A DNA stretch of 64,000 bases, taken from assembly GCA_021371955.1 (NCBI GenBank), contig JAJFVD010000003.1, positions 372,001-436,000 on the forward strand, given 5' to 3'. Below the pieces are notes generated by a model that was given only the letters and a program-made list of their open reading frames with translations, was not told where the DNA came from and made no database searches. This DNA is from Bacteroidales bacterium (GTDB lineage: Bacteria > Bacteroidota > Bacteroidia > Bacteroidales > UBA932). How positions within the stretch are numbered: the stretch's first letter is position 1; the number at the start of each line of letters is the position of its first letter. Shown one piece after another: positions 8,150-15,605 of the stretch. Position numbers and translations under genes: made by a program.

Positions 8150-8809
8150 TTACATTGTTCTTACTGTTGAATTTACAGTTCGGACAACAGTTTTTTGAGT
8201 TACTATTGCGTAGATGTCTACAACTGCCATAATCTCTTCGTTTAGCCGGTTGTATTCGGCAATGTCATTAGCGGCGCCGGCAGTATCGCCAAGTGCTTCT
8301 TTTGTTCTTGATCTGGCGAAAAAGAGATCTTTGTCGTATGGATTCTCTTCAATAGCATCATTGTATATTTTAAGAGCTTTAGGGTAGTTGCCCTTATTGT
8401 ATTGTTTTTCGGCACCGGGCTTATATTTAGGAGGAGACGAATTGAAATAAATCCTATATCTGAATACAACAAGATATTTCTTACTAATTGGATTATCTCC
8501 GTCTTTTGCCGGAACCCATCTTTCGGTTATTCCGTTAACAGCATTCATTGATGTCTTTGACAACAGACCGTTAGGAATATTTTTAATGCCGGGGTTTTCG
8601 AGTTTCCCGTCTTTTGTAACAGAAAACGATATTATCACATCTCCTTCATCTGAATTTCTGAGAGCATCATAAGGATATATGACTTTTTTTGCCAGTAGGG
8701 AGTCCAGGTTCTTAACGCTATATTGTGCCTTTTGAATCTGGGCATTTAGAGTGAATGACATTAATGCAATTACCGGCACTAATATTAATCTGAAATAATA
8801 TTGTTTCAT
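8150..8809 (-). CDS. exported TonB C-terminal-like domain plus TPR protein
   Basis: The 219-aa protein starts with a signal peptide (cleavage likely after LNAQ) instead of the membrane anchor of a true TonB. Residues about 35-120 resemble the TonB C-terminal domain: YPYDALRNSDEGDVIISF, then TKDGKLENPGI, RWVPAKDG and VVFRYRIYF. Residues about 125-190 resemble tetratricopeptide repeats (AEKQYNKGNYPKALKIYNDAIEENPYDKDLFFARS). Without an anchor it is unlikely to energise receptors itself. It may be a periplasmic scaffold or envelope protein, and the function is not known. Confidence 0.7.
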   Translation of the reverse strand: MKQYYFRLILVPVIALMSFTLNAQIQKAQYSVKNLDSLLAKKVIYPYDALRNSDEGDVIISFSVTKDGKLENPGIKNIPNGLLSKTSMNAVNGITERWVPAKDGDNPISKKYLVVFRYRIYFNSSPPKYKPGAEKQYNKGNYPKALKIYNDAIEENPYDKDLFFARSRTKEALGDTAGAANDIAEYNRLNEEIMAVVDIYAIVTQKTVVRTVNSTVRTM

Positions 8810-9000
8810 GGCTCTTTAACTAATTGAAAACGAAAATACTAATAAATAATATATTTCGCAAATCAACAAGCAACCGCCCTTTCTCAGGAATTTCAGATTT
8901 TTGATTCAATTCGGGGATTGTTTATTGAAGAGTTGTTTTTTCATGCAACGTTAAGCGAGTTTAAAACATCTAATACATGAAATAGTATTTTAAGATTATC

Positions 9001-9555
9001 ATGAAAAATTTTAGATTGTTTATATTTTTAGCACTTGTTTATTTTTCCCTGACCGGTTGTACCAAAGAGAGTTCTGTTGACAACACCAACATCCTTAGTC
9101 AAAAAATATTCTTCCAGTATGAATACGTAAATTATGCCTGGGGCTTCCAGCATCATGGCTGGTTTATTGATTCAACAGGAAATGTATATTCTTATAACCT
9201 GCCTGAGAATGATGCCTGGAAAAAAGGTGACGAAAACGGAGTGATTAGTGCATCAGATTTAAACGAAAATTTGTCAAAGGCGAATTTAACAGGCTACAGG
9301 ATAAATACAGGAGAGCTCGCTTCAAAAGTCGATTTAATAAACAAGGCAAAACTTGGGGAAATAACAGAGCCTGTCTGGGCAGCAGCAGATGCAGGAGCAA
9401 TGATTTATTCATGCTATACTTACGACTCATCAACAAAGTCTTACAAGAAGATTCTTTTAAAGCAACTGGGCGACTACCGAGCCGACAATAAATCTAAATC
9501 CGCTGATTATTTGTACAAGTGGATGGAGTCTGTCAAAGTTCACTTGGTACCATAA
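9001..9555 (+). CDS. hypothetical lipoprotein
   Basis: The 184-aa product has a lipoprotein signal peptide with lipobox LTGC near residue 20, then TKESSVDN. The mature part is rich in aromatic residues and has no domain I recognise. It mentions no catalytic motif, and the pattern (QYEYVNYAWGFQHHGWFIDSTGNVYSYNLP) looks like a beta-rich surface or periplasmic lipoprotein. It stands alone between a divergent TonB_C/TPR gene and a non-coding region carrying a structured repeat. No clear promoter box is seen in the roughly 190-nt upstream gap. Confidence 0.7.
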   Translation: MKNFRLFIFLALVYFSLTGCTKESSVDNTNILSQKIFFQYEYVNYAWGFQHHGWFIDSTGNVYSYNLPENDAWKKGDENGVISASDLNENLSKANLTGYRINTGELASKVDLINKAKLGEITEPVWAAADAGAMIYSCYTYDSSTKSYKKILLKQLGDYRADNKSKSADYLYKWMESVKVHLVP

Positions 9556-9584
9556 CTTGACCCATTTGTGATGTAATATTGCGT

Positions 9585-9612
9585 CAACCAATTTCAGGAC
9601 GGGACATTGCCA
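9585..9612. repeat. possible degenerate fragment of the structured repeat
   Basis: CAACCAATTTC at 9585-9595 is identical to the left arm end of the repeat copy at 19861-19871. The following AGGACGGGACATTGCC loosely resembles the start of the conserved core (GGAGGGCGATTCGGCC). It lies just upstream of the intact copy at 9621 and could be a truncated older insertion. Chance similarity is not excluded. Confidence 0.3.
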
Positions 9613-9620
9613 AAACTCAG

Positions 9621-9784
9621 TCTCCCTGCGAGTTGATAGTATTATTGCATAAACATTACATTGCCACCTAATTGATGAGGGCGATTCGGCCGGACGGAGC
9701 GAAGCATAGGAGGACGCACAAGCCAGAAGCAATTAGGTGGCAGTGTGTAAATGACTGAGATAAAACGCAGCTCGCAGCCGGCAA
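9621..9784. repeat. structured fold-back repeat, copy A
   Basis: The inner arms TTGCCACCTAATTG (9661-9674) and CAATTAGGTGGCAG (9730-9743) pair with one G-T wobble. Outer pairing includes CTGCGAG (9626-9632) with CTCGCAG (9771-9777), and weaker complementarity lies between. The 55-nt core (9675-9729) carries GAGGGCGATTCGGCCGGA (9677-9694) and GAGGACGCACAAGCC (9710-9724), both identical in copy B at 19818-19977. It fills most of the 321-nt gap between the lipoprotein gene and the terminator of the dipeptidase operon. It has no convincing coding capacity. Confidence 0.85.
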
Positions 9785-9788
9785 CTAG

Positions 9789-9835
9789 AAAAAAAGGAAA
9801 GAGGTTGCTAAAAACGAACTTTAGACAACCTCTTT
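9789..9835 (-). terminator. terminator of the seven-gene minus-strand operon
   Basis: AAAGAGGTTG (9798-9807) pairs with CAACCTCTTT (9826-9835), extended inward by TAAA/TTTA. On the minus strand it is followed by a CCTTTTTTTC tract. It lies 40 nt past the stop of the M20 dipeptidase gene. Confidence 0.85.
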
Positions 9836-9876
9836 GAATATTTATATTGAGTAATGCTTATGAAAAGCTTAGCATG

Positions 9877-11229
9877 CTACTCCGTATAGTACTTGTAAAA
9901 CAGCCCTATCGACTCAATTCCTTTATAGAACTGGCTAAGAAGGTAGCTTTCGTTTGGAGAGTGAATAACATCTCTTTCCAGGCCAAAGCCCATGAGAAGA
10001 GGATTTGCATTGAGAATCTGCTGCAGGTCGGCAAGAACAGGGATGCTTCCGCCGCCACGGCTTGGAACAGGCTCTATTCCGTATACTTCATGGATTGCCC
10101 TGGCTGCAGATTTATAAACCTTTGAAGAGATTGGGCAAAGGAATCCCTGACCACCGTGATGCGGAGTAACTTTTATTTTAACTCCCTTAGGTGCAAGACT
10201 CATAAAGTGTTTTTCAAAGAGCTGGGCAATCTTCTTGTTGTCCTGATTAGGAACAAGCCTCATCGATATTTTTGCAAATGCCTTTGAAGGAAGAACAGTT
10301 TTTGCACCCTCGCCGGTATATCCTCCCCAGATGCCGTTTACATCAAGGCATGGACGAATTCCTGTTCGCTCCATAGTGGTATATCCCTCTTCGCCGGTAA
10401 CGGCGTCTATATCAAGAAAATGTTTATACTCTTCTTCGTCAAAAGGAGCTCTTCCCAGCATTTCACGCTCAGCTTTTGTCAGCTCTACAACATCGTCATA
10501 AAAGCCCTTTATTGTAATTCTTCCCTTATCGTCGATAAGTTTATCTATCATACCCGCAAGAACATTGATAGGATTTGCTATTGCGCCTCCATAGTGGCCG
10601 GAGTGAAGGTCCTTGTTAGGCCCGTCAACCTCTACCTCTACGTATGCAAGCCCTCTCATTCCAACATTTATTGAAGGAACTTTTTCGTCTATCATTGTGG
10701 TGTCGGATACAAGAATATCGTCACAGGCAAGCAGCTCCTTGTGTTCCATTGCCCACTCAGGAAGGCTCGGAGAACCAATTTCTTCTTCGCCGTCAATTAT
10801 GAACTTTACATTACAATTAAGCTGATTTGTCTTTACAAGATATTCAAATGCCTTAACGTGCATAAATCCCTGGCCTTTATCGTCATTTGCCCCGCGAGCG
10901 TATATTGCGCCGTCGCGAACCTGAGGTTCAAAAGGGGGAGTTGTCCAAAGGTTAAACGGATCGGCCGGCTGAACGTCGTAATGGGCGTAAACCAGAATGG
11001 TTGGCTTTGCCTTATCGATAATTTTTTGTCCGAAAATGACAGGGTGACCCTTGGTAGGATAAACTTTTGCTGTATCGCAACCAGCTGCCAGAAGCAATTG
11101 GGCATATTTTGCCGCAGCTTTTTCCATATCCGGTTTATGAGCAGCCATTGAACTTACAGACGGGATGCGCAGTAGTTCAAAAAGCTCCGAAATGAACCGG
11201 TCTTTATTTTGGTCTATATATGCTTTCAT
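9877..11229 (-). CDS. M20 family metallo-dipeptidase
   Basis: The 450-aa cytosolic enzyme is a di-zinc M20 peptidase of the CNDP/carnosinase-like dipeptidase subgroup. Metal and catalytic residues are visible: His83 and Asp85 in YAHYDVQPAD, bridging Asp116 in GANDDKGQ, and the Glu pair in DGEEEIGSP near 147-153. The dimerisation (lid) domain and a C-terminal GGGSIPV metal-binding region follow. It probably hydrolyses dipeptides taken up or released from protein. It is the last gene of a minus-strand operon, 15 nt after the small barrel protein gene, and ends just before a strong terminator. Confidence 0.92.
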   Translation of the reverse strand: MKAYIDQNKDRFISELFELLRIPSVSSMAAHKPDMEKAAAKYAQLLLAAGCDTAKVYPTKGHPVIFGQKIIDKAKPTILVYAHYDVQPADPFNLWTTPPFEPQVRDGAIYARGANDDKGQGFMHVKAFEYLVKTNQLNCNVKFIIDGEEEIGSPSLPEWAMEHKELLACDDILVSDTTMIDEKVPSINVGMRGLAYVEVEVDGPNKDLHSGHYGGAIANPINVLAGMIDKLIDDKGRITIKGFYDDVVELTKAEREMLGRAPFDEEEYKHFLDIDAVTGEEGYTTMERTGIRPCLDVNGIWGGYTGEGAKTVLPSKAFAKISMRLVPNQDNKKIAQLFEKHFMSLAPKGVKIKVTPHHGGQGFLCPISSKVYKSAARAIHEVYGIEPVPSRGGGSIPVLADLQQILNANPLLMGFGLERDVIHSPNESYLLSQFYKGIESIGLFYKYYTE

Positions 11230-11244
11230 ATATCTAAGTATAAT

Positions 11245-11706
11245 TTACAAAGTATAACGGATTGTGAATCCAAAATTAGGTGCCTTGAAGCCTGTATTCG
11301 ATATCAGTTGTATTCTTGGATTCCAGTCTGCTGAGAGTGCAATAGGAACATTGGCAAATTTATATTCTACTCCTCCAATTGCATCAAACGAAACCAAAAA
11401 CTCTTTGCTGTAAAATCCCGCAATATGGACTCCGGCAGAAGCACCGCCGCCTGCATAAAGAGAGAGACCGTCTACATTAACATCAAAGTGGTGCTCGTAA
11501 TATCCGGCAGCCCTGATTTTCATCTCATCCTGTTTAATTATGTCGATATCAAGAATTGCTTCTACTGCTCCGGGCTTATTTACGAAGTGTTTGATGCTTA
11601 CACCGAAACTGGTGCCGGTTCTTACGCCAAGTGCAGTTTTGTAACTCTGAGAAAAGGCACTTAAGCCAATAAACAATGTAAATAATACTAAAGTAATTTT
11701 TTTCAT
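11245..11706 (-). CDS. small outer-membrane beta-barrel-like protein
   Basis: The 153-aa protein has a cleavable signal peptide (MKKITLVLFTLFIGLSAFSQS). The rest alternates hydrophobic and polar residues in the manner of amphipathic strands and ends with an aromatic-rich final strand (FGFTIRYTL) typical of outer-membrane barrels. Glycine-rich turns such as YAGGGASAGVHI support a small OmpX/OmpA-like barrel of about eight strands. No specific function can be assigned. It is 4 nt from deoC and 15 nt from the dipeptidase gene in the same operon. Confidence 0.7.
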   Translation of the reverse strand: MKKITLVLFTLFIGLSAFSQSYKTALGVRTGTSFGVSIKHFVNKPGAVEAILDIDIIKQDEMKIRAAGYYEHHFDVNVDGLSLYAGGGASAGVHIAGFYSKEFLVSFDAIGGVEYKFANVPIALSADWNPRIQLISNTGFKAPNFGFTIRYTL

Positions 11707-11710
11707 AATG

Positions 11711-12541
11711 TTAAAAATAATTTATTGGTCTGTTTTCTAATTCTGTCAGCAAATTGTTTGCCAGCCTGCTTGCTCCTAAACGGAACAGCTCCGGATTGAG
11801 CCACTCTTCTCCAAGAATTGTATCAACTATTGCATAATATAGGATTGCATCCTGAGGTGTGGATATTCCTCCGGCCGGCTTAAATCCGACTTTTTTTCCG
11901 GTTTTCCGGTAGTGTTCCTTAATTGCCCTGCACATAACAATTGCTGCTTCAGGAGTAGCTGCAGGCTCCATTTTGCCTGTAGAGGTCTTTATAAAATCGG
12001 CTCCTGCTTCCATTGCAAGTACAGAAGCTTTTTCGATTGCTTCGGGAGTTGAAAGTGCGCCGGTTTCGAGTATGACTTTTAGGTGAGCCGGGGCAATCGC
12101 CTTTTTAATTGATGATATTTCTTTAGCTGCAAGTTCGTATTCTCCTTCAAGAAAATGGCTGAGAGAGAGGACTATGTCTACTTCATCGGCCCCTTTTTCC
12201 ACTGCAATGCGGCACTCTTGGATTTTAACTTCGAGAAAGCTCTGAGAGCTTGGGAAAACGCCTCCTACAACTGCAACATTAACATCCTGCGAATTAAGAT
12301 TCTTTTTTACAACTTCTGCAAAATTGGGATAAACACAAATTGCTGCAACCGACGGATACTTTGGATAATTTACCGGAAAATTGTTAACCTTTTCCACCAT
12401 CTTCTCAATTTTTGATTTAGTATCGGTAGAGTTGAGTGATGTAAGATCCATGTGCCCAATACATGCGGCCAGAATTTCCGGTCTGTTCCATTTCTGAAGG
12501 TTCTCTTTTATCTTCTGAAGTTCTTTTTCAATTGTATCCAT
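11711..12541 (-). CDS. deoC: deoxyribose-phosphate aldolase
   Basis: The 276-aa class I aldolase splits 2-deoxyribose 5-phosphate into glyceraldehyde 3-phosphate and acetaldehyde in deoxynucleoside catabolism. The Schiff-base lysine is in GADFIKTSTGK, the second active-site lysine in GFKPAGGI, and the EVDIVLSLSHFLEG and KVILETGAL segments are conserved. The frame is open nine codons further upstream into dtd, but ATG 12541 gives the family N-terminus and an AAGAAAG-like ribosome site precedes it. It lies 4 nt after the dtd stop. Confidence 0.95.
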   Translation of the reverse strand: MDTIEKELQKIKENLQKWNRPEILAACIGHMDLTSLNSTDTKSKIEKMVEKVNNFPVNYPKYPSVAAICVYPNFAEVVKKNLNSQDVNVAVVGGVFPSSQSFLEVKIQECRIAVEKGADEVDIVLSLSHFLEGEYELAAKEISSIKKAIAPAHLKVILETGALSTPEAIEKASVLAMEAGADFIKTSTGKMEPAATPEAAIVMCRAIKEHYRKTGKKVGFKPAGGISTPQDAILYYAIVDTILGEEWLNPELFRLGASRLANNLLTELENRPINYF

Positions 12542-12545
12542 ATTT

Positions 12546-12998
12546 TTATCTTTCTTCTTTTGTATCAATTATTATTGTAACAGGCCCTTCGTTCACAAGA
12601 GAAACTTTCATCTCTGCTCCAAATATACCACTTTTTACCTCTAGGCCCGATGCAATAGCGAGCGTTTTTTTTAATTTCTCATATAGAGGAATGGCAGTCT
12701 CGGGACGGGCAGCTTTAATATATGAAGGTCTGTTTCCCTTTTTTGTTTGTGCATGAAGGGTAAACTGGCTGACAAGCAATATTTCGCCGCCTGTGTCCAG
12801 AAGCGAGATATTCATTACTCCCTGGCTGTCGTCGAATATCCTGAGATTGACGATTTTTTTTGTGAGATATTCGATATCGGATTCGTTGTCGCTCTCCTCA
12901 ATACCTACAAGAATCATTAGTCCGTGGCCAATTTTTCCTGTTATGTTTCCTTCAACAGAAACCGACGCCTCCGATACTCTCTGAATAACAACTTTCAT
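12546..12998 (-). CDS. dtd: D-aminoacyl-tRNA deacylase
   Basis: The 150-aa enzyme hydrolyses D-aminoacyl-tRNAs, and glycine mischarged on tRNA-Ala, as translation quality control. It has full family length, starts MKVVIQRVSEASV, and carries the catalytic SQFTL motif near residue 80 plus the cross-dimer GNRPSYIKAARPE segment holding the cis-proline. It is 5 nt from the radical SAM gene and 4 nt from deoC, so it is part of the same operon. Confidence 0.96.
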   Translation of the reverse strand: MKVVIQRVSEASVSVEGNITGKIGHGLMILVGIEESDNESDIEYLTKKIVNLRIFDDSQGVMNISLLDTGGEILLVSQFTLHAQTKKGNRPSYIKAARPETAIPLYEKLKKTLAIASGLEVKSGIFGAEMKVSLVNEGPVTIIIDTKEER

Positions 12999-13003
12999 AT
13001 TAA

Positions 13004-13780
13004 TTAACCGCTTATACTAATTCTGTACCCTAGTTCTTTAAGAGGTGCGGTTATTTTCTCCATCTCCTCAACGGATACTTTTTGAAGATTTGCCGCAGGT
13101 GTTTCCCTGTCTATTGTGTAGACCATTATCTCACGGGGCTCAATATCTGTAACAAGTTTCCTCCACTCATTTACTTCGGTTTCGGTAGTGTTGTCAATTG
13201 CTTTACCTTCAAACTCTCCTCTGAGGAACATTGTCTGTAAAACAAACTTGTTTCTGAACGGTTCAAGGTTCTTCTTAAGACTTTTCATGGAGTATAAAAA
13301 TTGGGGTCTGTCTATAATCTGTGTGGTCTCTTCAATTGCCGAGTCAATTTTAAGAATGGGGTTGTCTGTTCTTAGCAAAGCAGCCGCAACGGCAGGTTTG
13401 TGAATCTGGCTTGCATTTGAGAGTACGGATACTTTTGCCTCCGGGCAGTATTTTGCTCTCATTTCAAGAGCAAAGTCGATTATTTCGGCAAAATCCGGAT
13501 GCATAGTAGGCTCTCCGTTTCCTGAAAATGTTATTGTATCTATTTTACCGGTATTTTTTGTATAGTCTCTCAGAGTCGATTCAAGAGCAACTTTTACCTC
13601 ATCCACAGTGGGCAGTCTATTATCTTCTTTCCCATCTTTATTGAATCCACATTCGCAATAAAGGCAATCGAAACTGCACCATTTTCCGAATCTTGGCAGA
13701 AGATTCACTCCCAGAGACGTGCCAAGCCTTCTGCTGTGCACGGGACCGAATATTATTTCATTAAAAAGTATTGTTGACAT
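13004..13780 (-). CDS. radical SAM protein (COG0731-like)
   Basis: The 258-aa protein carries the radical SAM [4Fe-4S] motif WCSFDCLYCECG with Cys35, Cys39 and Cys42. The N-terminal FGPVHSRRLGTSLGVNLLP and the GNGEPTMHPDF strand are typical of the COG0731 Fe-S oxidoreductase group. Its reaction is unknown. The motif spacing and length do not match MqnE or MqnC of the futalosine pathway, even though an amidohydrolase related to that pathway precedes it. It lies 14 nt after the amidohydrolase and 5 nt before dtd. Confidence 0.88.
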   Translation of the reverse strand: MSTILFNEIIFGPVHSRRLGTSLGVNLLPRFGKWCSFDCLYCECGFNKDGKEDNRLPTVDEVKVALESTLRDYTKNTGKIDTITFSGNGEPTMHPDFAEIIDFALEMRAKYCPEAKVSVLSNASQIHKPAVAAALLRTDNPILKIDSAIEETTQIIDRPQFLYSMKSLKKNLEPFRNKFVLQTMFLRGEFEGKAIDNTTETEVNEWRKLVTDIEPREIMVYTIDRETPAANLQKVSVEEMEKITAPLKELGYRISISG

Positions 13781-13794
13781 ATCTTTTGTCGTTG

Positions 13795-14979
13795 TTAAAC
13801 CAGTCTCACAGATTTACTCTTGCCAGTGAGTCTGCGGTTTTGCCAGTCAATGTTGTCTATAAGCACTACTCCAGGCCTTTTCCCCAGCTCAAAAGTGCCC
13901 AGGTCATCCTCTTTCTTGAGGAACTTTGCACCGTTTATTGTAGCCCAGACAAGTATCTCTTCAAGCGGGATACCGGGGAAATATCGGTGAATAGCTAAAA
14001 TCTCATCTACCATCGAAAGTATTGTGTTGCTGGAAAGGCTGTCTGTCCCCAATGTTATTTTTACCTCTTTTTCTCTAAAAAGGTTGATAGGGGGGAGTGC
14101 TCTGTGAATAAAAAGATTAGAAAGCGGACAAATTGCAAGATATAGATTTTCAATTCGTGCAATTGCCTCATCCAAACTTTTTTCGTTTGTGAAAGTATTA
14201 TGAACCAGTAATATCTGTCCGGCAATCTTTTCTCCGGCCCTTCCAATGGTATCCAAAAAATAGAGTAGGGAAGATTCTCCTGTAACAGGAGGAGTACTTC
14301 TCCCTTTACGCTTAAGCTCAAGTGCAATGGGCCCTTTGCCCTTAATGTGCAACTCCTCTTCTTCCCAGCTTTCCTGGTTGTGATATGAAAGGAAGTCGCT
14401 TCGGATTCCTTCCTCGCTGACATCTCTGAGCAACTCCCTGCTCATGGAATAACTTGCATGAGGAGTAGGGGATGAATCTATCCCTAACGATTCTGCATGA
14501 CACGCAAGTTCCCGCACATTCTTTAGGATATTCCCCGCATCTTTGGATTCGGAGCCAAAAACTTCCAAAAATGTTCTTGTGTAAAGTTTTGATTTGGATT
14601 TGATTTCAAAGCTTTCGTCGCAATTGGAAATGTCTGCCACAGCCGAAACTCCGCTATTGTAGAGTTTCTTCATATTCGATTCAATCGCTTTTATCCTCTC
14701 TTTTTTCTCTACACTGGTCCTCTGCTCGTTTATCTGATGAACAAACCCGGCCATGCCGGAATCCTGAGAAAAACTCCCTTCGAGGTGTGAAAGTTCAATA
14801 TGGCAATGTGAATTAACAAACCCGGGGCAGATGATTCCGTTATAGAATTCAGTACTTTCGCTTTCGGAATCAAGTTCTCCGATTTCAGTTATGCGGCCAT
14901 CGTCATTTAAGCATACGTATCCCCGTTGAATCGGTTTGGAGCTTATCGGGAAGAGATACTGGGCTGCTATTTTTCTCAT
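13795..14979 (-). CDS. amidohydrolase, possible aminofutalosine deaminase
   Basis: The 394-aa protein is a COG0402-type amidohydrolase, a metal-dependent aminohydrolase of the adenosine/cytosine deaminase group. Metal ligands His58 and His60 lie in GFVNSHCHIELSHL. The purine-deaminase-like pattern PHASYSMS (His174), SYHNQESWEEEEL (about 198-210), LLVHNTFT and LGTDSLSSN follows. In futalosine-pathway bacteria such an enzyme deaminates 6-amino-6-deoxyfutalosine, and mqnA occurs later in this window, so that role is plausible but inferred. S-adenosylhomocysteine deaminase is the main alternative. Its start overlaps the upstream gene by 77 nt. Confidence 0.8.
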   Translation of the reverse strand: MRKIAAQYLFPISSKPIQRGYVCLNDDGRITEIGELDSESESTEFYNGIICPGFVNSHCHIELSHLEGSFSQDSGMAGFVHQINEQRTSVEKKERIKAIESNMKKLYNSGVSAVADISNCDESFEIKSKSKLYTRTFLEVFGSESKDAGNILKNVRELACHAESLGIDSSPTPHASYSMSRELLRDVSEEGIRSDFLSYHNQESWEEEELHIKGKGPIALELKRKGRSTPPVTGESSLLYFLDTIGRAGEKIAGQILLVHNTFTNEKSLDEAIARIENLYLAICPLSNLFIHRALPPINLFREKEVKITLGTDSLSSNTILSMVDEILAIHRYFPGIPLEEILVWATINGAKFLKKEDDLGTFELGKRPGVVLIDNIDWQNRRLTGKSKSVRLV

Positions 14980-15538
14980 AATCTAAAAAAGGTTTCTGAT
15001 TGGTTTGTATATTGTTTTTCCACCAGACCGGCGATAATGGGGCATCGAATTTTACAAGTGATGTGTCTGTGAGGGCATCTGTCCACTTTGGCATTCTCGC
15101 CGGAAGGTATATCCACCGTAATGCTCTTGTGCGCGAATCTGGAGCTTCATCATTTACGCCCGGCATAATAGTTCTCTCCATTACGGCAATGAGTGAATCC
15201 CGGGACCTTTCCTGTTTATATTCGGCATCTGCTCTCCCCATCTCATCCTGAAGAATCTGTTTTGCTCCGAGGTAAATCGCTCTGAGTTTTGCAGGTTGTT
15301 CTACGTAATAATTTATGGTATAAATAAAATCCTTTGTGGTATAACCGTATTTATTGAAAATAGGCTCATAAAGGAATGAGCTGTCAACTGCCCGCACAAG
15401 CTCCTGGTTTGTGTTGATATACCTGTCCGAAATATAGATTTCTGCTATAATTTTTGACAGTTTTTGCTTGGGAATCCTGCTCTCCCCGCAGGAGGTGAAT
15501 ATCAACAAAGAAATCAGTAATGCTTTTAATAGTCTCAT
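14903..15538 (-). CDS. DUF4296-like lipoprotein
   Basis: The 211-aa protein has a lipoprotein signal peptide with lipobox FTSC at about residue 17. It is followed by a helical region (KLSKIIAEIYISDRYIN, then the YGYTTKDFIYTINYY segment) that resembles the DUF4296 family of Bacteroidota. The N-terminal 115 residues match that family. The proline- and serine-rich C-terminal tail is less convincing and overlaps the next gene by 77 nt. It is the first gene of the minus-strand operon and has a -7 box about 20 nt upstream. Its role is unknown. Confidence 0.75.
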   Translation of the reverse strand: MRLLKALLISLLIFTSCGESRIPKQKLSKIIAEIYISDRYINTNQELVRAVDSSFLYEPIFNKYGYTTKDFIYTINYYVEQPAKLRAIYLGAKQILQDEMGRADAEYKQERSRDSLIAVMERTIMPGVNDEAPDSRTRALRWIYLPARMPKWTDALTDTSLVKFDAPLSPVWWKNNIQTNQKPFLDYEKNSSPVSLPDKLQTDSTGIRMLK

Positions 15539-15557
15539 TGCGGGTTTTTATGAGATG

Positions 15558-15565
15558 CAAAGTTA
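15558..15565 (-). promoter_or_regulatory. -7 box of the minus-strand operon
   Basis: On the minus strand TAACTTTG matches TAnnTTTG, 19 nt before the ATG of the DUF4296-like gene at 15538. It lies only 11 nt from the -7 box of the divergent deacetylase gene. Confidence 0.5.
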
Positions 15566-15576
15566 ATTTTTATTAT

Positions 15577-15584
15577 TATTTTTG
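15577..15584 (+). promoter_or_regulatory. -7 box of the polysaccharide deacetylase gene
   Basis: TATTTTTG matches TAnnTTTG. A TTG within this box could be read as an upstream start codon, but its place inside the promoter supports ATG 15606 as the true start. Confidence 0.5.
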
Positions 15585-15605
15585 CCTAATTATTGGCAGC
15601 AGAAG

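Noticed and set aside
9675..9729. Repeat core considered as an integron attC site
   Set aside because: No RYYYAAC/GTTRRRY pair, no integrase, and the core is conserved while attC centres vary.
13004..13780. Radical SAM gene considered as MqnE or MqnC
   Set aside because: The CxxxCxxC context and N-terminal sequence match the COG0731-like group, and it is shorter than MqnE/MqnC.
15582..15605. TTG at 15582 as start of the polysaccharide deacetylase
   Set aside because: It lies inside a TAnnTTTG promoter box. ATG 15606 is downstream and gives a normal N-terminus.
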